From: Amoebophrya sp. A120
Lineage: Eukaryota; Sar; Dinophyceae; Syndiniales; Amoebophryaceae
Direction of reading: 5' to 3'
NCBI GenBank assembly: GCA_905178155.1
Contig: CAJINV010000002.1
Location: 7,799,650 to 7,863,649 of the forward strand
Length of the DNA: 64,000 nucleotides
Part shown: positions 34,601 through 46,449 of the stretch, piece after piece
Layout of the letters: each line of letters starts with the position of its first letter
Numbering within the stretch: position 1 is the first letter of the stretch
Position numbers and translations under genes: made by a program
The notes under the pieces: model-generated
Seen by the model: the letters and a program-made list of their open reading frames with translations, nothing else
Database searches by the model: none
What the model was told of the DNA's origin: nothing

Positions 34601-37144
34601 CCCCTTCTTTGGCCGTGGTAGTTGTATTTGTATTTGTAATTAGTAAAGTAAATTAGCAGCACTTGAAATAAACCGGTGGGAAGTTGGAACTGCCGCCAGG
34701 GGGGCATCGAACGCGATAGCAGCACTTTCTTGAAGTGAAGAGGCTACCGAGCCACTTGCATGGGTGCGAAGTGTTCTTGACTTTTCACACGAGCAAGAGC
34801 CGCACTCGTTTCCTACGTGGCACAGCTGAAAGCTCCCTCTTCCGCCGAGCGCCGCAGCTCTTGTGCCCATGCCAAGCAACATTTCAGTTGAATTCGTTTT
34901 CTAATGTCATCCTTTGTCTGCGCAACGGCTGGCGGTCTGGCCTGCATAGAAAGATAGCAAACCAGACGAAGCCACGGCCTGCCCTCTCTCTGACGTGGCG
35001 GCAAGCGCAGCACGTGTTAAAACTTTATTCCAGGCAAGCCAACCGCGGACGAAGGGTAGTATTGCGAGCTTACATGTGGTTACGCAGGGATAATTGAGCG
35101 GTCGGACATATCGACTATCCATATCCTCCGATGGTCCAACGTAGCCGCATTTCTGTAACGGATTACTTGTAACCGCGAGGCCCCCTAGGTCGCTGCCACA
35201 GTAACAGACACGCCCACTGGCTGTCAAGCCGACCCCTGCATACCGCGTATTTCGGAGATAGCAAATTTTAAAGCAATTGATCACGAACGGCCTACTGGTC
35301 TGTGGGGTCGCTATCCAATCGGCCGACACTACGTAGCAAGATCTGTACAACATACCCAACAATCCTCCGACCCAGGGACGGCCGGCTTTTATCAGCAGCG
35401 ATTGCGCCGCCAGCTCTTCGCCAACCCGTGCTGTTCTCATGTCCGCCGGCCGCTCGTAAACCGCGTTCGATAGCTTTTGCCCAATTTTCGGACTCGTCTG
35501 CAAGAGTGGATTAACTGCAGTACCGTCCCTGACCAAGTAGGAAGCGCTCTTGTGTTGCTCGGTACATCCCGCAGACGCGGCACCACTGCCCCAAGAAGGG
35601 CCGTGGCTAGCCGCAGTGGCTTTGGGGGGCTTCCACAGAGGGTTATCGTATTTACCTCCGCCGTACCAAATTTTTTCGTAGAACTCATCGCTTTGATCCG
35701 TGACGTGTTCATAGATTTTCGTAGCTTGATCTTGTGTAGGTGTACACGGCGCGGGGCCATACTGCGACCATGTATTGCCCTCCTCTGCACTCGGAAACTG
35801 TCCTGCCGGCGGTACACAGTCGCCCTTCAACCCGCTGCCCCCGTGGCCGGCTGCCTTCTGCATGTGTTCCGATAGCCCGCTCGCTGTAGCTGCGCGCACT
35901 TCCGTTGGTCGTAAGCCGCCCACCGGCCTCCTGCCCCCGTGGCCGAACTTGTGCCCCGCTTCCCTTTGAGTGTGCTCCGATAGGCTCGCAGCCGCAGCAA
36001 CGTCTATCCCTTGCGCCTTTGCAAAGGCCTCCCATACATAGCAACACCGCAGGTTAATGATGTGCGCCCAACACCCGATGAATGGCGGCTTGCATCCAGC
36101 CCACTGCGTCGTCCTCCTCTCCACGCATTCCTTTTCGGAATCATCTTTGACCTCGTTCTGTGCGTCGTTGAGTTCTAGTGATATCGCCCCGCAGTTTATG
36201 CCGGAGCACTCGTCGGGGTTTTCGTCTAGTGTCCCAACGTCGTCCCCTTTTAGCTTGTTATCACTATCCCTGTACGCCTTAAAACAGTGATACCCCTGCC
36301 TGTCGGGAAACCCTCCGGTTTTCGGATCATTCCTGCAATAAGCTCTATGGTGCAGGGGATTCAGCTTCTTTCTGCACTGGAACACTTTTGTCAGGGGATT
36401 GTCAACGAGGCCGATGGTGTTCCTCGCAGTTTCGTCCGCGCAGTAGCACTCCGTTCCCGACTGCACAGCAGAGTGAAGCGCCCTAGCGTACTTAAACTTT
36501 TGAGCTGAATATCTCGCGCATAGGTTCGCGCATTCTTCTACCGCTGCCGTGGCGGTCACCGAGCCTGCATATTTTGGCATCGCTCGGTACGCATCTCGCA
36601 GCGCAACGATGGAAGCGGAGAAGTCATGCCAGCACCCTCGGTATGTGAGAACGGTCCTTTCATCGTAATCGAGGTCCGGCACAACCAGCCCAGTCCACGG
36701 AATCGGCGACTCAAGGAACGCCTCTGCCTGGGACCTCTCTATCTCAGTAAAGGCGTCTGCTCCAGATCCAGTAGTAAGTTTCACAAATTGTTCTGATTCA
36801 TCAGTAAACCACCAAGACTTCTCTTTTTCTTCGTCCTTATCAGCGCCATCGGCGCCCCACTGATAGCTCTGTGCGTTGCTTCTTAGGTACCCCTTAGGTT
36901 CCAACTCGGCGTTATGCACGAAAAACCCGCCGATATCTCCACGAAGGGACTCGAAACTAAGCAGCGTCATCCGCCACATTTCTTCTTCACCAGTGTACGG
37001 ATAAGTTCCGCAGGGGCACGCACATACGCAGGCCGCTTCATCATAGGGCGGAATCAAATGCTCAGGTCGGTCTGGCTGTTGTAGGCCAACGATCAGCGCT
37101 CTCATCACATGCCAAAGCAACGAAGTCGCACGTAGATGAGGCAT
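31686..37144 (-). CDS. WSC-domain, Cys-rich type I membrane protein, 1260 residues
   Basis: Exons: 37144-35074, 34550-34025, 33882-33752, 33632-33374, 33083-32463, 32349-32295, 32102-32060, 31762-31686, with all phases agreeing. Two WSC-like modules are visible. The first is at about residues 168-265 (YRGCWHDF...EECANLCARY...GTECYCADE) and the second at about 600-655 (CYVVSADW...NCFKICYLRNTRYAGVGL...CYCGSD). WSC modules bind carbohydrate or sense walls in other eukaryotes. A stretch of many CxxC pairs follows (CVTCPN, CIKCATSGYY, CEPCQ, CEMCNP, CVPC, CETCAAGYE), like furin-type or surface-antigen Cys repeats. A transmembrane helix lies at about 1159-1182 (KLAMWGIIGSVFIGAVFFVYH), and a 78-residue tail ends in Gly/Tyr-rich QYGYDYGGGYGY. 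The N-terminus (MPHLRATSLLWHVMRALIVG) is a weak signal peptide, so an upstream exon is possible. It was probably exposed at the cell surface. Confidence 0.83.
31768..32059. mobile_element. Introner family 1, degenerate copy E5 (last intron of the WSC gene)
   Basis: A 292-bp element begins TATCAAACGC and ends GCGATGCATA, with GATCTGGGTCTGG and CCAGACCCAGAC near the ends. The expected duplications differ (AGGTC versus CCGTT), so it is older or mutated. Removing the element plus 5 bases still restores the frame: GGT GAC CCA ACG G|AC CAA GAC, giving a Gly/Tyr-rich C-terminus. Confidence 0.75.
33089..33373. mobile_element. Introner family 1, copy E6 (in the WSC gene)
   Basis: A 285-bp element begins TATGCATTGC and ends GCATTTGATA, with AAGTATGTCTGGGTCTGG and its near inverse at the ends. 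It is flanked by a perfect 5-bp duplication, TTCGG at 33084-33088 and 33374-33378. Removal with one TTCGG gives TGC CCG AA|C ATG CCC, linking CVTCPN to MPGCEDH. Its interior shares a CGGAGAGGGCATTTCTC block with E9. Confidence 0.9.
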
Positions 37145-38115
37145 TCAATCTAGCCACAGAAATCAAAATGCAAGTGGCAAGGACGCCGCATGGTAATAAA
37201 TGACGCATGCATGATGATGCTGCACCTTTGTGCTTCCAGCATTCCATCCGGTTAGGAATGGAATGGAAGCATTCCATTCGGTCCCTTAGTTGCGTTAAGA
37301 GGAGAACGCCTTTTGGACTTTTCCAACCTTTGAATGCGGCACGCCCGAGGGAGCAAACGTACTCCGTCGCTGTGAAATAAGAAGTAGCGCGAAACCTTTT
37401 TTCGTGCAAATGAATAAGGCGAAGAGGAAAGGGAAAACACACACACCGACCGACAGCCCGAGGCCGTGTGTGGGGTCGTAAATTGGCGAGGCCTCTCACA
37501 AAAAGAGCCTAGTCGCATCGCTGCGTTCGTTGCGCCATGGACTAAAAAAAAAGACAGCCAGTGATGGCTAGCCCAATGCCCCAAGCCCCGCCGTGGCCAC
37601 CTGCCGATCTGTTGATCAAGCGCGTGCTGGCCGGTGCAGGCGGAAGCGAGTCGAAACCTGCAAGGAACGCTTCCGCGTCTCTTGGTTCCACCGCTCGAAG
37701 CGCAAGCGGAGGCGATGCCTGTATCAAATATAAACTTCTCCAGTTGCACCTTCCTCCAAAAAATGAAATAGAAAACGAACCCCGGGCAAAAATAAAACGC
37801 GGCTCGGCTATGTTTGTATCTATTCCCTACATTGAAAGCTATTTTTGGAGCTTCCACAACATCACGAACGCCTTCAAACTGTCCTGCGCCCTTTTCACGC
37901 CCAACCTACGGACAACGACAAGGTGCACTCGAGTATAAAATAAACTTACGAACTTTTCAAGTTGTGAGTTTTTCACGACAGAAGTTTCCGCAAGAAATAC
38001 GCGCCTGTGTGAGAATCCGAGCACCTTGCCAAAAATAAACTACCTCCACAGTTCAGGCAGCGGAACGTGCACCTGCGTGCCAGAACTTCTGGCGACCAAT
38101 CGCACAAAGCTATGT

Positions 38116-38156
38116 CGGTCAACAATGACACTCAAGGCTCGGTCAACAATGACACT
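38116..38156. repeat. Two-copy direct repeat
   Basis: CGGTCAACAATGACACT occurs at 38116-38132 and again at 38140-38156, separated by 7 bases. Confidence 0.8.
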
Positions 38157-38780
38157 ATACAGGCCACCCTTGCTTGAAATAAACCCTGCTGCTCCATTCG
38201 AAGCGGAAGCTCTTTTGATCCGCATGTTGTACCTTCTGCAGCGGAAACTGGCGCTTCAAGAGAATATGTACTCATCTTGTAGCTCTTGAGAGGAGGCTGC
38301 GTTGAGCCTGAGACCCACAATCTTTCTCAGGAAAGACGGCAGCTTTAGACGAACGTCGAAAGACCTAAAAAGCGGAACTCTACTGGACATATTTGATCGG
38401 GCGTCTCTTGCAGAAACACTCGGAGCACTTACTTACATCAAAACACGGGGGTCCACGTCCAGAGAAATTCAATAGAATTAGAAATTTCAATTCGCACCAC
38501 AAAAGTAAACAACACACGGTTGCCAGATTGTCATCCTCGTTTGCGACTGCGGCGCTTGCTGTAGTTGTACTCTTCATAGCATTACAAAGGAACCGATTGT
38601 GCCGGACACTATCTCCAGCGATTTGGTTAACCGGTCACATATGCATTGCTAATGTGCTTGGGTCTGGAAGAGCTTTCGGGTATTGATGAGTGTGCAGCTT
38701 CCTAAGCTCCAGAAGATCACTCAAAGCGAGTCCTGCGCTGCGATCCCGATCTTGGACACATTTATATGAGGCGAAATAAA

Positions 38781-38945
38781 GGGTCGGCGGGGGGGAGGGT
38801 CCAGAGGGTCGGAGAGGGTGGGATAGGGCGGCCCACTAGACGACCCTCTATCGCGACCCCCACGGGACCCTCTAGGCTACCTCTCGGGGCACCCTCTCGG
38901 ACCCTCTACGACCCTCCCACGGAACCTCTCCCGGACCCTAGACCG
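38781..38945. repeat. GC-rich GGGTC/GACCC degenerate repeat block
   Basis: The first part is rich in GGGTC and AGGGTC words (GGGTCGG, GGGTCC, GAGGGTC). The second part is rich in the complement (GACCCTC, GACCCCC, GGACCCTCT). The block is about 165 bases, strongly GC-rich within AT-richer DNA, and could fold as a large imperfect hairpin. No coding content is credible. Confidence 0.7.
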
Positions 38946-40138
38946 GAGGGAATACAGATCGCCTGCCTGCGCGCAGTCCCCCGCTCTTAAAGAGAATAGG
39001 TTCCAGACCAGAGGTCTGCTGGTGTTCCGATTTCAGACCGGGCCGGCTGTTCAAAGCGAGTGCGCCGCTCTACGTCCTCGCGAGGGCGAGGGGGTTTAAC
39101 ATTACATAAATCCGCCAAAGAACTGCAGGCGAACGCACGTTTCCGAAAAGTCCCCAAACGAAACCGGTTTCGCGCGTTCGCTCCCATGAGTAAAACGTAA
39201 CCGGGATCGGTCTGTTATGTGCTAACTTTTTGCTGAAGACCAAAATAAAGTAGACATGCAAAACCCCACATCGTCAACCCTCCACTGGACTGGCATCTTC
39301 CGTCAAGATTTCCCATCACGATTTCTAGCGACATGAAGCGTCAAAAAAGCGATCACGGGGTCTCTTTCGACGATACCGTGCCTGCCATCGCTTTGCTGGT
39401 CGTGACCGGCTCAGCTTTCTGAGAGCTTGATGGCGGGGGCGCCTGCTGCCTTGGACAGGAAAGCGCAGGAGTGCCGAATGAAACATGTCCATGTCGTACA
39501 TGAGAGATCACACAAGCAAAATCCTGTGACATCGGGCTCAGAACAGACGCCAAACTGTATGGCCTACCGTCGGCGCCTTGCTTTTGCGCGGCCCGAGAGA
39601 TACGCTAGAAGGCGCCATGGAAGGTAGGTCGAAGCTGTTGGGCTTAGTCCGTATTTTTTTTCTGTGCTGAATGGCTAAAGTAAAATATGTGCCTGAAACA
39701 TTTGGCTTAGGCGTTACGAAGTTGGAACCTTGGCTCTATCTTCGCACATGCGCATAGTCGGCGTCTGGGCCAGATGGCTTCCGCACCAGCGGGACGGCCG
39801 TGTCGCAGCCCTCCTTCTTTTTGTTCGCCCATGTGACGCCCCGCAGCGGCCTATCGGTTTCCAGCAGCGGGACGCTATCCGGGCGGCTACTTCACAATTG
39901 CTTGGCCGCCGCCCGCCTCTCTATTTATTTGATGACTTAACAACTTTGCAAGCTTCCAGGAACTGGTATTATCCCGATCTACGTTCTCGCAGACCAAGAC
40001 ACATTCTGTGGCAGGTGATATATCCAGGCAGCACCGCGAAGCGTTCCAAGCTGTGGCATGTATCCGTAGTAGAGTCTCGGCTGCGGCAAGCCTGAGCTTT
40101 CGCGGGTATGAATACTTCAAGTAGCATCTGATCCCCCT

Positions 40139-40444
40139 AGCGGCCTGGAATAATTCCAAAAATTTTCGTCGTTTTTGACTCTTTGATGAAAAAATTGCGG
40201 CCATCTGCTCTTGCACTTTTGGAAAATTCCCATACAAGGGTCTTGCACCGGAATTCACCGCTTTTGGCTCTTTTGCGAAAAAACTCAACCATAAAGAGTC
40301 TTGCACCGTTTTCGATTCTTGTGTGAAAAGCTTCCGGCAATCTGCTTTTGCACTTTTGGAAAATCAAAATTCGCAGAAAAGAGTCTTGCACTTCTGGAAA
40401 ATCTCCCGGCTCGTCATCTTGCGCCAAAATTATTCCAGGCCGCT
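40139..40444. mobile_element. MITE-like element with 17-bp terminal inverted repeats
   Basis: AGCGGCCTGGAATAATT at 40139-40155 is exactly inverted at 40428-40444, enclosing 306 bp. The interior has degenerate direct units with TTGCACTTTTGGAAAAT-like and GAGTCTTGCAC-like words repeated several times. No flanking target duplication is obvious (CCCCT versus GAGTC) and there is no transposase. The ends differ from both introner families and it lies outside any gene model. Confidence 0.7.
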
Positions 40445-41675
40445 GAGTCGGAAGATCAGTTGCTAATTCAAGCCTTCATATGCGTTGGCTTTGCACCGTA
40501 TGAACTCGCCCGCTTTGACCAAGTTGCCGGGAATCATTTTGTCATCGTCATCACATTGCTCCTCTCGTTTTGCCCCTCCCTATCCTGAGCAAAAACGTAT
40601 CCACCCTGTAGTCAAGTACAGCACTCTAAAGCACAAATCTAGAACTATTGGGAGTCGCGCATGACGCATTTTGTATCTGTCGTGCGATGCTTGTGTGCAA
40701 GGGCAGCCGCAGCAGAAAGCCGTCCGCTTATCCTGTTCGCAGCAAATTCCAAAACACGACTAGAGCTACCCAGAGACAAGCCTCTCGTGAGGATGTCCAT
40801 ATTTGTACAAATGTTTAACCATCATCATCTTGTAATGGACACATGCACCCAGCGACACGTGCTAAGGACAAGGAGTAGAAGCAGAAGGAAGTGCAAATCT
40901 GCGTGACAACTTCGGAATGCTTTTGTACTAGCAAAAGACCGCACCAAACCAGGGAGAAACTTCAGATTTTGACAAAGGAAAAGAGAAGGACAACGAAACG
41001 ACGAAGCAAAGAGGGATGGTCTTTACTCAGGATACTCCCCCACCTTTCCATGTCGTCGTTTCCATGTGGCTTGCGGTACGTGCTCGTCCTGCTGTTTCAT
41101 TTTTTCCGTCCCGATGCGCATAAGAAAGCAACCTGCTAGAAGTATGGCCTTCTCGGGTATGACGGCCCTCGAACAACCGCTGAGGCAAACGAATTATCGT
41201 AAAAAATTAAGTAGAAAATGTATCTAACTATGTATCGTCAAAAAAAAAAGTGAAACGAGCTTGTCTTTGCTGCGTTTTTGCTCACGCCCGTAAGTACCCA
41301 ATAAATTGTGGCAACCAGCCAACAAGACAATCTTAGAGATCATGGCACTGAAATCATGAATAGAAAAAGGCAACGATACAGGAACTCCCATGCGAGAATT
41401 TGTCTCCTTTAAGAAACGTTTCATTTGTGTGCAGGCATCACAAATCAGAAAAAAACGCCTGCGAGCTTTATCACACCGACGAAAGCCATATTAACTGGTG
41501 TTAGTTGATTGCAAGAGGCCGTCATCATAATCGTCGTGCCCTGCGGTCGTGGTTATCATGGAGAAAGAAATGTCATCTCCCGATGAGAAAACGACTCGGC
41601 TCTTCAGGGTTAGATTGTACGTCGCATCTTCTTGGGATTTATGGAGATATCATTGTCGATGTACGACTAGGGATT

Positions 41676-41987
41676 CTACTTTAAACCACGTACAAGCACA
41701 CGCGCTCTTCGTCGACTGAGAGGCTTGCAGCTCGGACAAACACAAGCAGAAGCTTCCAGCACTTCACGCCGGCAATCAAAAATAGCGCATGGAAGTTTGT
41801 ACCTCTTGGCGCATTTTATGCAAACGGAGTTTTTGATAAGCCCCTCTCTTCTTGTTTCATGCGCCGCTAACAGCTGTACGCACAATTCATTGAAATAAAT
41901 TGGATTTGGAATTCTCACAGAGTAGTAAATTTGGGCTCCCGTGTCATATCGCGACTCATCGGCCGATCTCGCTTTGGTTATTTTCAT
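41676..41987 (-). CDS. Possible small Cys-rich protein, 103 residues
   Basis: An ATG-initiated minus-strand frame with the Cys pattern CIKCAKRYKLPC...DCRREV...ACVCPSCK, reminiscent of a small zinc-binding fold but not of a named family. The sequence is AT-moderate, the frame is short, and there is no neighbouring exon. Minus orientation agrees with all other genes. A chance ORF is quite possible. Confidence 0.28.
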   Translation of the reverse strand: MKITKARSADESRYDTGAQIYYSVRIPNPIYFNELCVQLLAAHETRREGLIKNSVCIKCAKRYKLPCAIFDCRREVLEASACVCPSCKPLSRRRARVLVRGLK

Positions 41988-42112
41988 TCACGTGGGATCG
42001 TACATTACGTCACAAAGAAACTGACCCAAATTCTCAAGCAGGAGAAGCATCAGCATGCATATCAATTTATACGTTTACCTTTTCGGCGAAACAAACCCTT
42101 TCTGCCCGCCAC

Positions 42113-42405
42113 TCAGGAGATGACCATGACAACTCGCACTTTGGTACAGCCGACTTCTGCGTCTTCATCTGCTGTACTGGCGGCCGAGGACACCACTACT
42201 GTCGTGTGCTTTTTCATCCCGCCGCCACGAGCCGCTTGCTTGAAAGAAGGACCCGAAGCTGCTTCACCTGAGGAAGTGGTGCGCCGACGACCCTTTTTCT
42301 TGTCGTACACGGTCGTCGAATGGTCCGTTTCCTTTTGCCGAGGCACAACAGCTGCCGCTTCCCCTTGAACCTGTTCCTGCTCATCGTCATACAGGGAAAT
42401 TTGAT
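42113..42405 (-). CDS. Possible C-terminal exon of an unknown protein
   Basis: An open minus-strand frame of about 95 codons ends at a TGA at 42113. It encodes LYDDEQEQVQGEAAAVV... then a basic, Ser/Gly-rich stretch (DKKKGRRRTTSSGEAASG...KQAARGGGMKK). It lacks a convincing start, so upstream exons would be needed. GC and codon pattern stand out from the flanks. Function unknown. Confidence 0.35.
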
Positions 42406-44473
42406 GAGCGAGTTAATAAAACTTTACTTATACGAACACGAAGTTGTACAAAAGTGATGTTTCCATTCTTTCTTTTGAACAAACGAGAGTCCGAATTTTC
42501 GTTAGCAGTAGCGCCGCTCCTGTGCGAGGCAGCTTACGGGTCTTCACTGATGTAAGATAGTAGTTCTCGCTTCGCTTGCAACAAATATGGCAGCAGAGCA
42601 AAAAAGAACGATGCTCATGCTCATTTGTCCAGCAAAGGCGCAGAATGCCTATTTGCTGTTGCTCGCTTCATCAGGAACAAATCAACAAGCTATTCCTCAT
42701 CAGTTCCCTTTCGTAGCGGTGCAAATTGACGGTGTCAGACGACGACGTCAAGGAAACTTCGTCATTTCCGGGTGCCGCTTGTATGAGCCGAAAAAAATGA
42801 AGCTAGTAGCATAGCATTACAATAATTGCGATGCACAACTATCGAAAAAAGAACGCAACATTCTATACATAAGTGGTCAACCCAATCGAAATCTTTTACA
42901 ACTTTTTGCATCTTTACAATCATGTCATAATTCGCAACTATGCTACTAGTAGCTTTTATTCATTTATCTGCCATAACAATTTCTCGCAAGCCGGCATTTC
43001 GGTTGGTGTCTGTTGCGGTGCCGCAGCGAATCAAAAAGGATGTCCATGCCAGCAGGGCGACAAGCAAGATATCCCGCGCAAAAAGCCGTGTAAGCTGTCA
43101 ACTACATCCAACGAGATTTATGCATGCCCATTCAGTCTCTCTACGAGTTTATTCTTCAGCATGTTAACAACCTTCAACTTTTCTTCTTTGATTTAAGTGA
43201 GAGGTCCTCGTGTGTGCCTAGTCATTGAAACGCTCTTCATGGTGGAAATTGCGACACGTCTTCTTTACCTCTTCGCCGCATGCATGATCATGCCACCTAC
43301 GGCACAAGTCTTTGGCAATGCATTCGTTTGTCACACGGAAAAAAAGCGTGGCAGAAAATGAGAAGCAGACTCCTTCCCAGATTTCTGTTTTGTGTTATTC
43401 TCATCCACACGATATTTATCGTTTCGGCGGAGCTAGGTGTCTGCAAAGACTAGGTTCCTACTTCTACAGTGCGAAATGATATGACCGCTTCTAGATAACA
43501 CGACAAATCTTGCGCTTCATAGCAAGCGAAGTATGCCAGAGGTAAGTTCCGCGACGAGTACCATCAAGCCCCCTCCATGCCTTTGCTCTGTGCTGACGCC
43601 ACCCAGGCCTTCATCGTTGTAGCCTCGTTACAATTGAATATGTAAGGCAAGTGCTGTCATCGTCGTGAAACTCAAACCTGATAAAATTACTTGCATGCCA
43701 AAGTTAAGTAGCTAGTTCGCCAAGAGAGCGTCGCATTGACTGCATTTAACGCCTCAGCCTTACCATGATGAGCAAGTAGAGGCTCACATCCAAATACTCA
43801 AATGTTTTTTCTGTTGCCTTTCCAAGCTGCACAGCTACTCTTTTAGAACGTTCTCTCTCTCTTGCCAAAAAGGACAGCAAGGTGAAAGGACATGAAGCAA
43901 GCAGTACTCGCTCTAGTACTTCTGCGTTTGATAGAAAGTGGCAGCGCGGCCAGACGGTACTTTTCGTGGCTGGTTCAGAGGGCGGCCATGATTCAAATCC
44001 GTATCCCAGCGCCAGGTCGAGGCGAGCAATCGTGAAAAAGTAAGAAAAAGCATCGCCCTTGATTCAAAGGCCAGTGTGTGTACACTCCAGCACAAGTGCG
44101 CACAGGAAAAATTCGAACTTCCGTGCCACTTGTTGCAGTTGTTTCCACTTGTATTTATTCTGCGCAGCGCACGACAAGGGTAGCTCACTGTACGAGAAAA
44201 GACGCATACAATACAACGACACACTTGTGTTTTGATAATGATATTTCTGAAATGGTGTAAAAAATTGAATCAAGCCTCTCTGATGAGGCCAAAAGTAAAT
44301 CACGATCAGAGATTTCATCTTCGTCGCCCTGTCCTCCGGTGTGGTCAACAATACAAAATCTGCTTATCCTTCATTCAGGTTTGGAACAAAAAAGACAAAC
44401 GGCAAATTCATTGATCTGACTGTATTGCGCAAGGTGGGTGATTATGCTGCCTGGGCTACTTTCAAGAACAAGC
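42406..44473. other. Intergenic, AT-rich, no feature seen
   Basis: About 2 kb with short overlapping frames on both strands and no exon, RNA gene or repeat that can be supported. Confidence 0.5.
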
Positions 44474-45382
44474 TCACCCTTTTTGTTTTTTTCTAATTCT
44501 AATGCAGGGAAACTGGAAAGGAACTACCATGACTTTCCTTTCACGATTGCGCATCTTGTTCTGAAGCCTGCATAAAATCGTCGGCCACGCCGGGGCACAT
44601 AACTCGGCGATGCGGCTCTGGATAGAATGCTTAGTCGCAGCACTAGAGTCCATCGTACCATCATCGTGGTCCTCGTACTTGGTTCGCTTCCTTCGGCGGG
44701 CCTCAATTCCGGCTACCGATCCATTCGCGCCACCGCGAGCAGCTGCGCTCGTCCGTCTGGTTGAGCGACGAGATCTTATACACTGGTTTATTCTACTCGT
44801 CTGTACTTCTCCGGTTCGCTTCTCGGTCGCTACCTGCCGTTTGCTGCGGAGGTCAAAACTTCGGTGAGGAACTGGTGCGGCTGAAGCGCAGTACGCAGTC
44901 CTCCGGGTCGTTCGTTTGGTTCTTGTTGGTGAGGAAAGAGTATCAAATACAAGCATGCTGCCATCCTGGTCTGGAGCAGGTGCAAGGCCTTCATGCCACT
45001 CGTGCATCCATAAACCTAGAAATGAATCGGAAACCGTGCATGCCACAGCTATGTTCTTTCCAGGTCTATCTATGCATATTACATCCCTGTCAATTATCCC
45101 TATTCTGAATATGAAGTTGCTCTTTTCTCCTGCAAGCCAGTTACCACACGACAACAAGAGAATGGCCTGTCTCTGCGCGTCACACAAGTCCGAACATTTT
45201 AATAGTGTGACTGAGACTGACTGGGTGGAGACGCTGGCATCAAAAGTTTCATTCCTTTTCCTTCCACCAGACCGCGACATATGATTGCGGAATGCATAGG
45301 GAGCGGACGGGGAGGAACCTGATAAAGACGAAACCGACGACGGGGGCACGGTACTCTGGATCCCAGAAAGTAGCGGCGGCAT
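44474..45382 (-). CDS. Hypothetical protein, about 300 residues, weak model
   Basis: A minus-strand frame of over 300 codons; the first ATG in frame is at 45382 (MPPLLSGIQSTVPPSSVSS...). The N-terminal 60 residues are Ser/Pro-rich. Around residues 205-250 it is basic (RRSTRRTSAAARGG...EARRRKRTKYEDHDDG). The middle section (NFIFRIGIIDRDVICIDR...) has AT-rich codons and may be an intron retained in frame. An upstream in-frame stop precedes the region. No family is recognised. Confidence 0.35.
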   Translation of the reverse strand: MPPLLSGIQSTVPPSSVSSLSGSSPSAPYAFRNHMSRSGGRKRNETFDASVSTQSVSVTLLKCSDLCDAQRQAILLLSCGNWLAGEKSNFIFRIGIIDRDVICIDRPGKNIAVACTVSDSFLGLWMHEWHEGLAPAPDQDGSMLVFDTLSSPTRTKRTTRRTAYCASAAPVPHRSFDLRSKRQVATEKRTGEVQTSRINQCIRSRRSTRRTSAAARGGANGSVAGIEARRRKRTKYEDHDDGTMDSSAATKHSIQSRIAELCAPAWPTILCRLQNKMRNRERKVMVVPFQFPCIRIRKKQKG

Positions 45383-46449
45383 CCCGGAAGAAGGCGCTGC
45401 GGCCGCAGCCACAACGAGCTTTACCCAACGGTGACGGTCATGGACGGTTTTTCATTTTTTCTTCCAAGATGAACGCGTAGGTGCCTACGAGTTAGTACTT
45501 ACAACTCATCAATAGAAGCTCCCATGATATTCCTCGGCCAACTTCATCCAAAAGAACATACCATAAGCGGTACGCCATTGAGATGAACATCCTTCCACCT
45601 TTTCGAAGTTTTCGCATGATGCGAACGCTTTCAGAAACAACAGTTCAGTTCAAGGTAGGCAAAGCTACAAATTGAACCGACAAAAGAATCATATCAATCT
45701 CAGCACCAAATCGTCCAAAAAGTTCGCAAAATAGTTCTCTGACGCAACAAGGGTCGCCCTCGCCACCCTGTCGAGCGCAACTTTGTTTGTCCGGAAATAA
45801 ATCTATTCAGATTGCTGTGTGTTTTCTTCTCGACGTGCTTCCGTCGGTCTTTCAATCTAAAAAAAGTAAAAAAGAAGTTCGCATAGCGTAATAGAAACAT
45901 TGAAGTAGTTCTAAAATAAAGTTTTGTGGCATTGATGCTACCGAGTAGCGAAGATGGTGGGAATCGTACAAAACTTCGCAACTCTGCGAAAAGAGACTGC
46001 AGCAAAATAAAGTCACGGCAATGCAATAGCGAATAGCTCTGAGAAGTTCCTTGTTACACCTGGTCCTACATCACCTCAGAAAACACTTGAAATGAGTACT
46101 TCTCTCGCCGAAAAAGGCGTGGCACGGGCAGGAAACAAACAAAATCAAGAAAGTTCAACACAACAACATAAACAACTGCAACATCGCCATTGAGACTCGT
46201 CAGCGGTGTTTCATCTAGTCGAGAGCTGCCTCCCGAAAGCGGTACTTGATTCTGCAATAAACGTATTCATTTATAAGTAAAAACTGCATTTTGAAATTGA
46301 TGAAAAACTGCAATCAGGTCTGATACCAAAAATTTTCAAAGATGCAAAGGCTCTACTAACTGCTACCATTTCATTCGACTGCGGACTGAGCAGATCATCG
46401 AGTCAAACGACTAAACATCAAATTCCTCCTCCTCGAAAAACCCGGTTTT
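45383..46449. other. Intergenic with one ambiguous patch
   Basis: Mostly AT-rich. The minus-strand stretch near 46180-46255 (QVPLSGGSSRLDETPLTSLNGDV) looks mildly coding but has no partners. It lies just downstream of the H4-like gene. Confidence 0.4.

Larger units (their letters stand above)
37145..42112. other. Gene-poor region of about 5 kb
   Basis: No multi-exon gene could be built here. Notable content: GGAATG-rich imperfect repeats near 37240-37275; a two-copy direct repeat at 38116-38156; a GACCCTC-rich block at 38781-38945; a MITE-like inverted-repeat element at 40139-40444; and a possible Cys-rich ORF at 41676-41987. A word resembling the family 1 introner end (GCTTGGGTCTGGAAGAG) occurs near 38656 without a partner. 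Hidden short exons cannot be excluded. Confidence 0.45.

Noticed and set aside
38640-38690. A lone introner-end-like word (GCTTGGGTCTGG)
   Set aside because: No inverted partner or target duplication was found within 400 bases, so an element cannot be supported.
40255-40290. Possible dinoflagellate spliced-leader relic (CTTTTGGCTCTTTTG)
   Set aside because: Only a partial word match and it lies inside the MITE-like element; other full leader features are absent.
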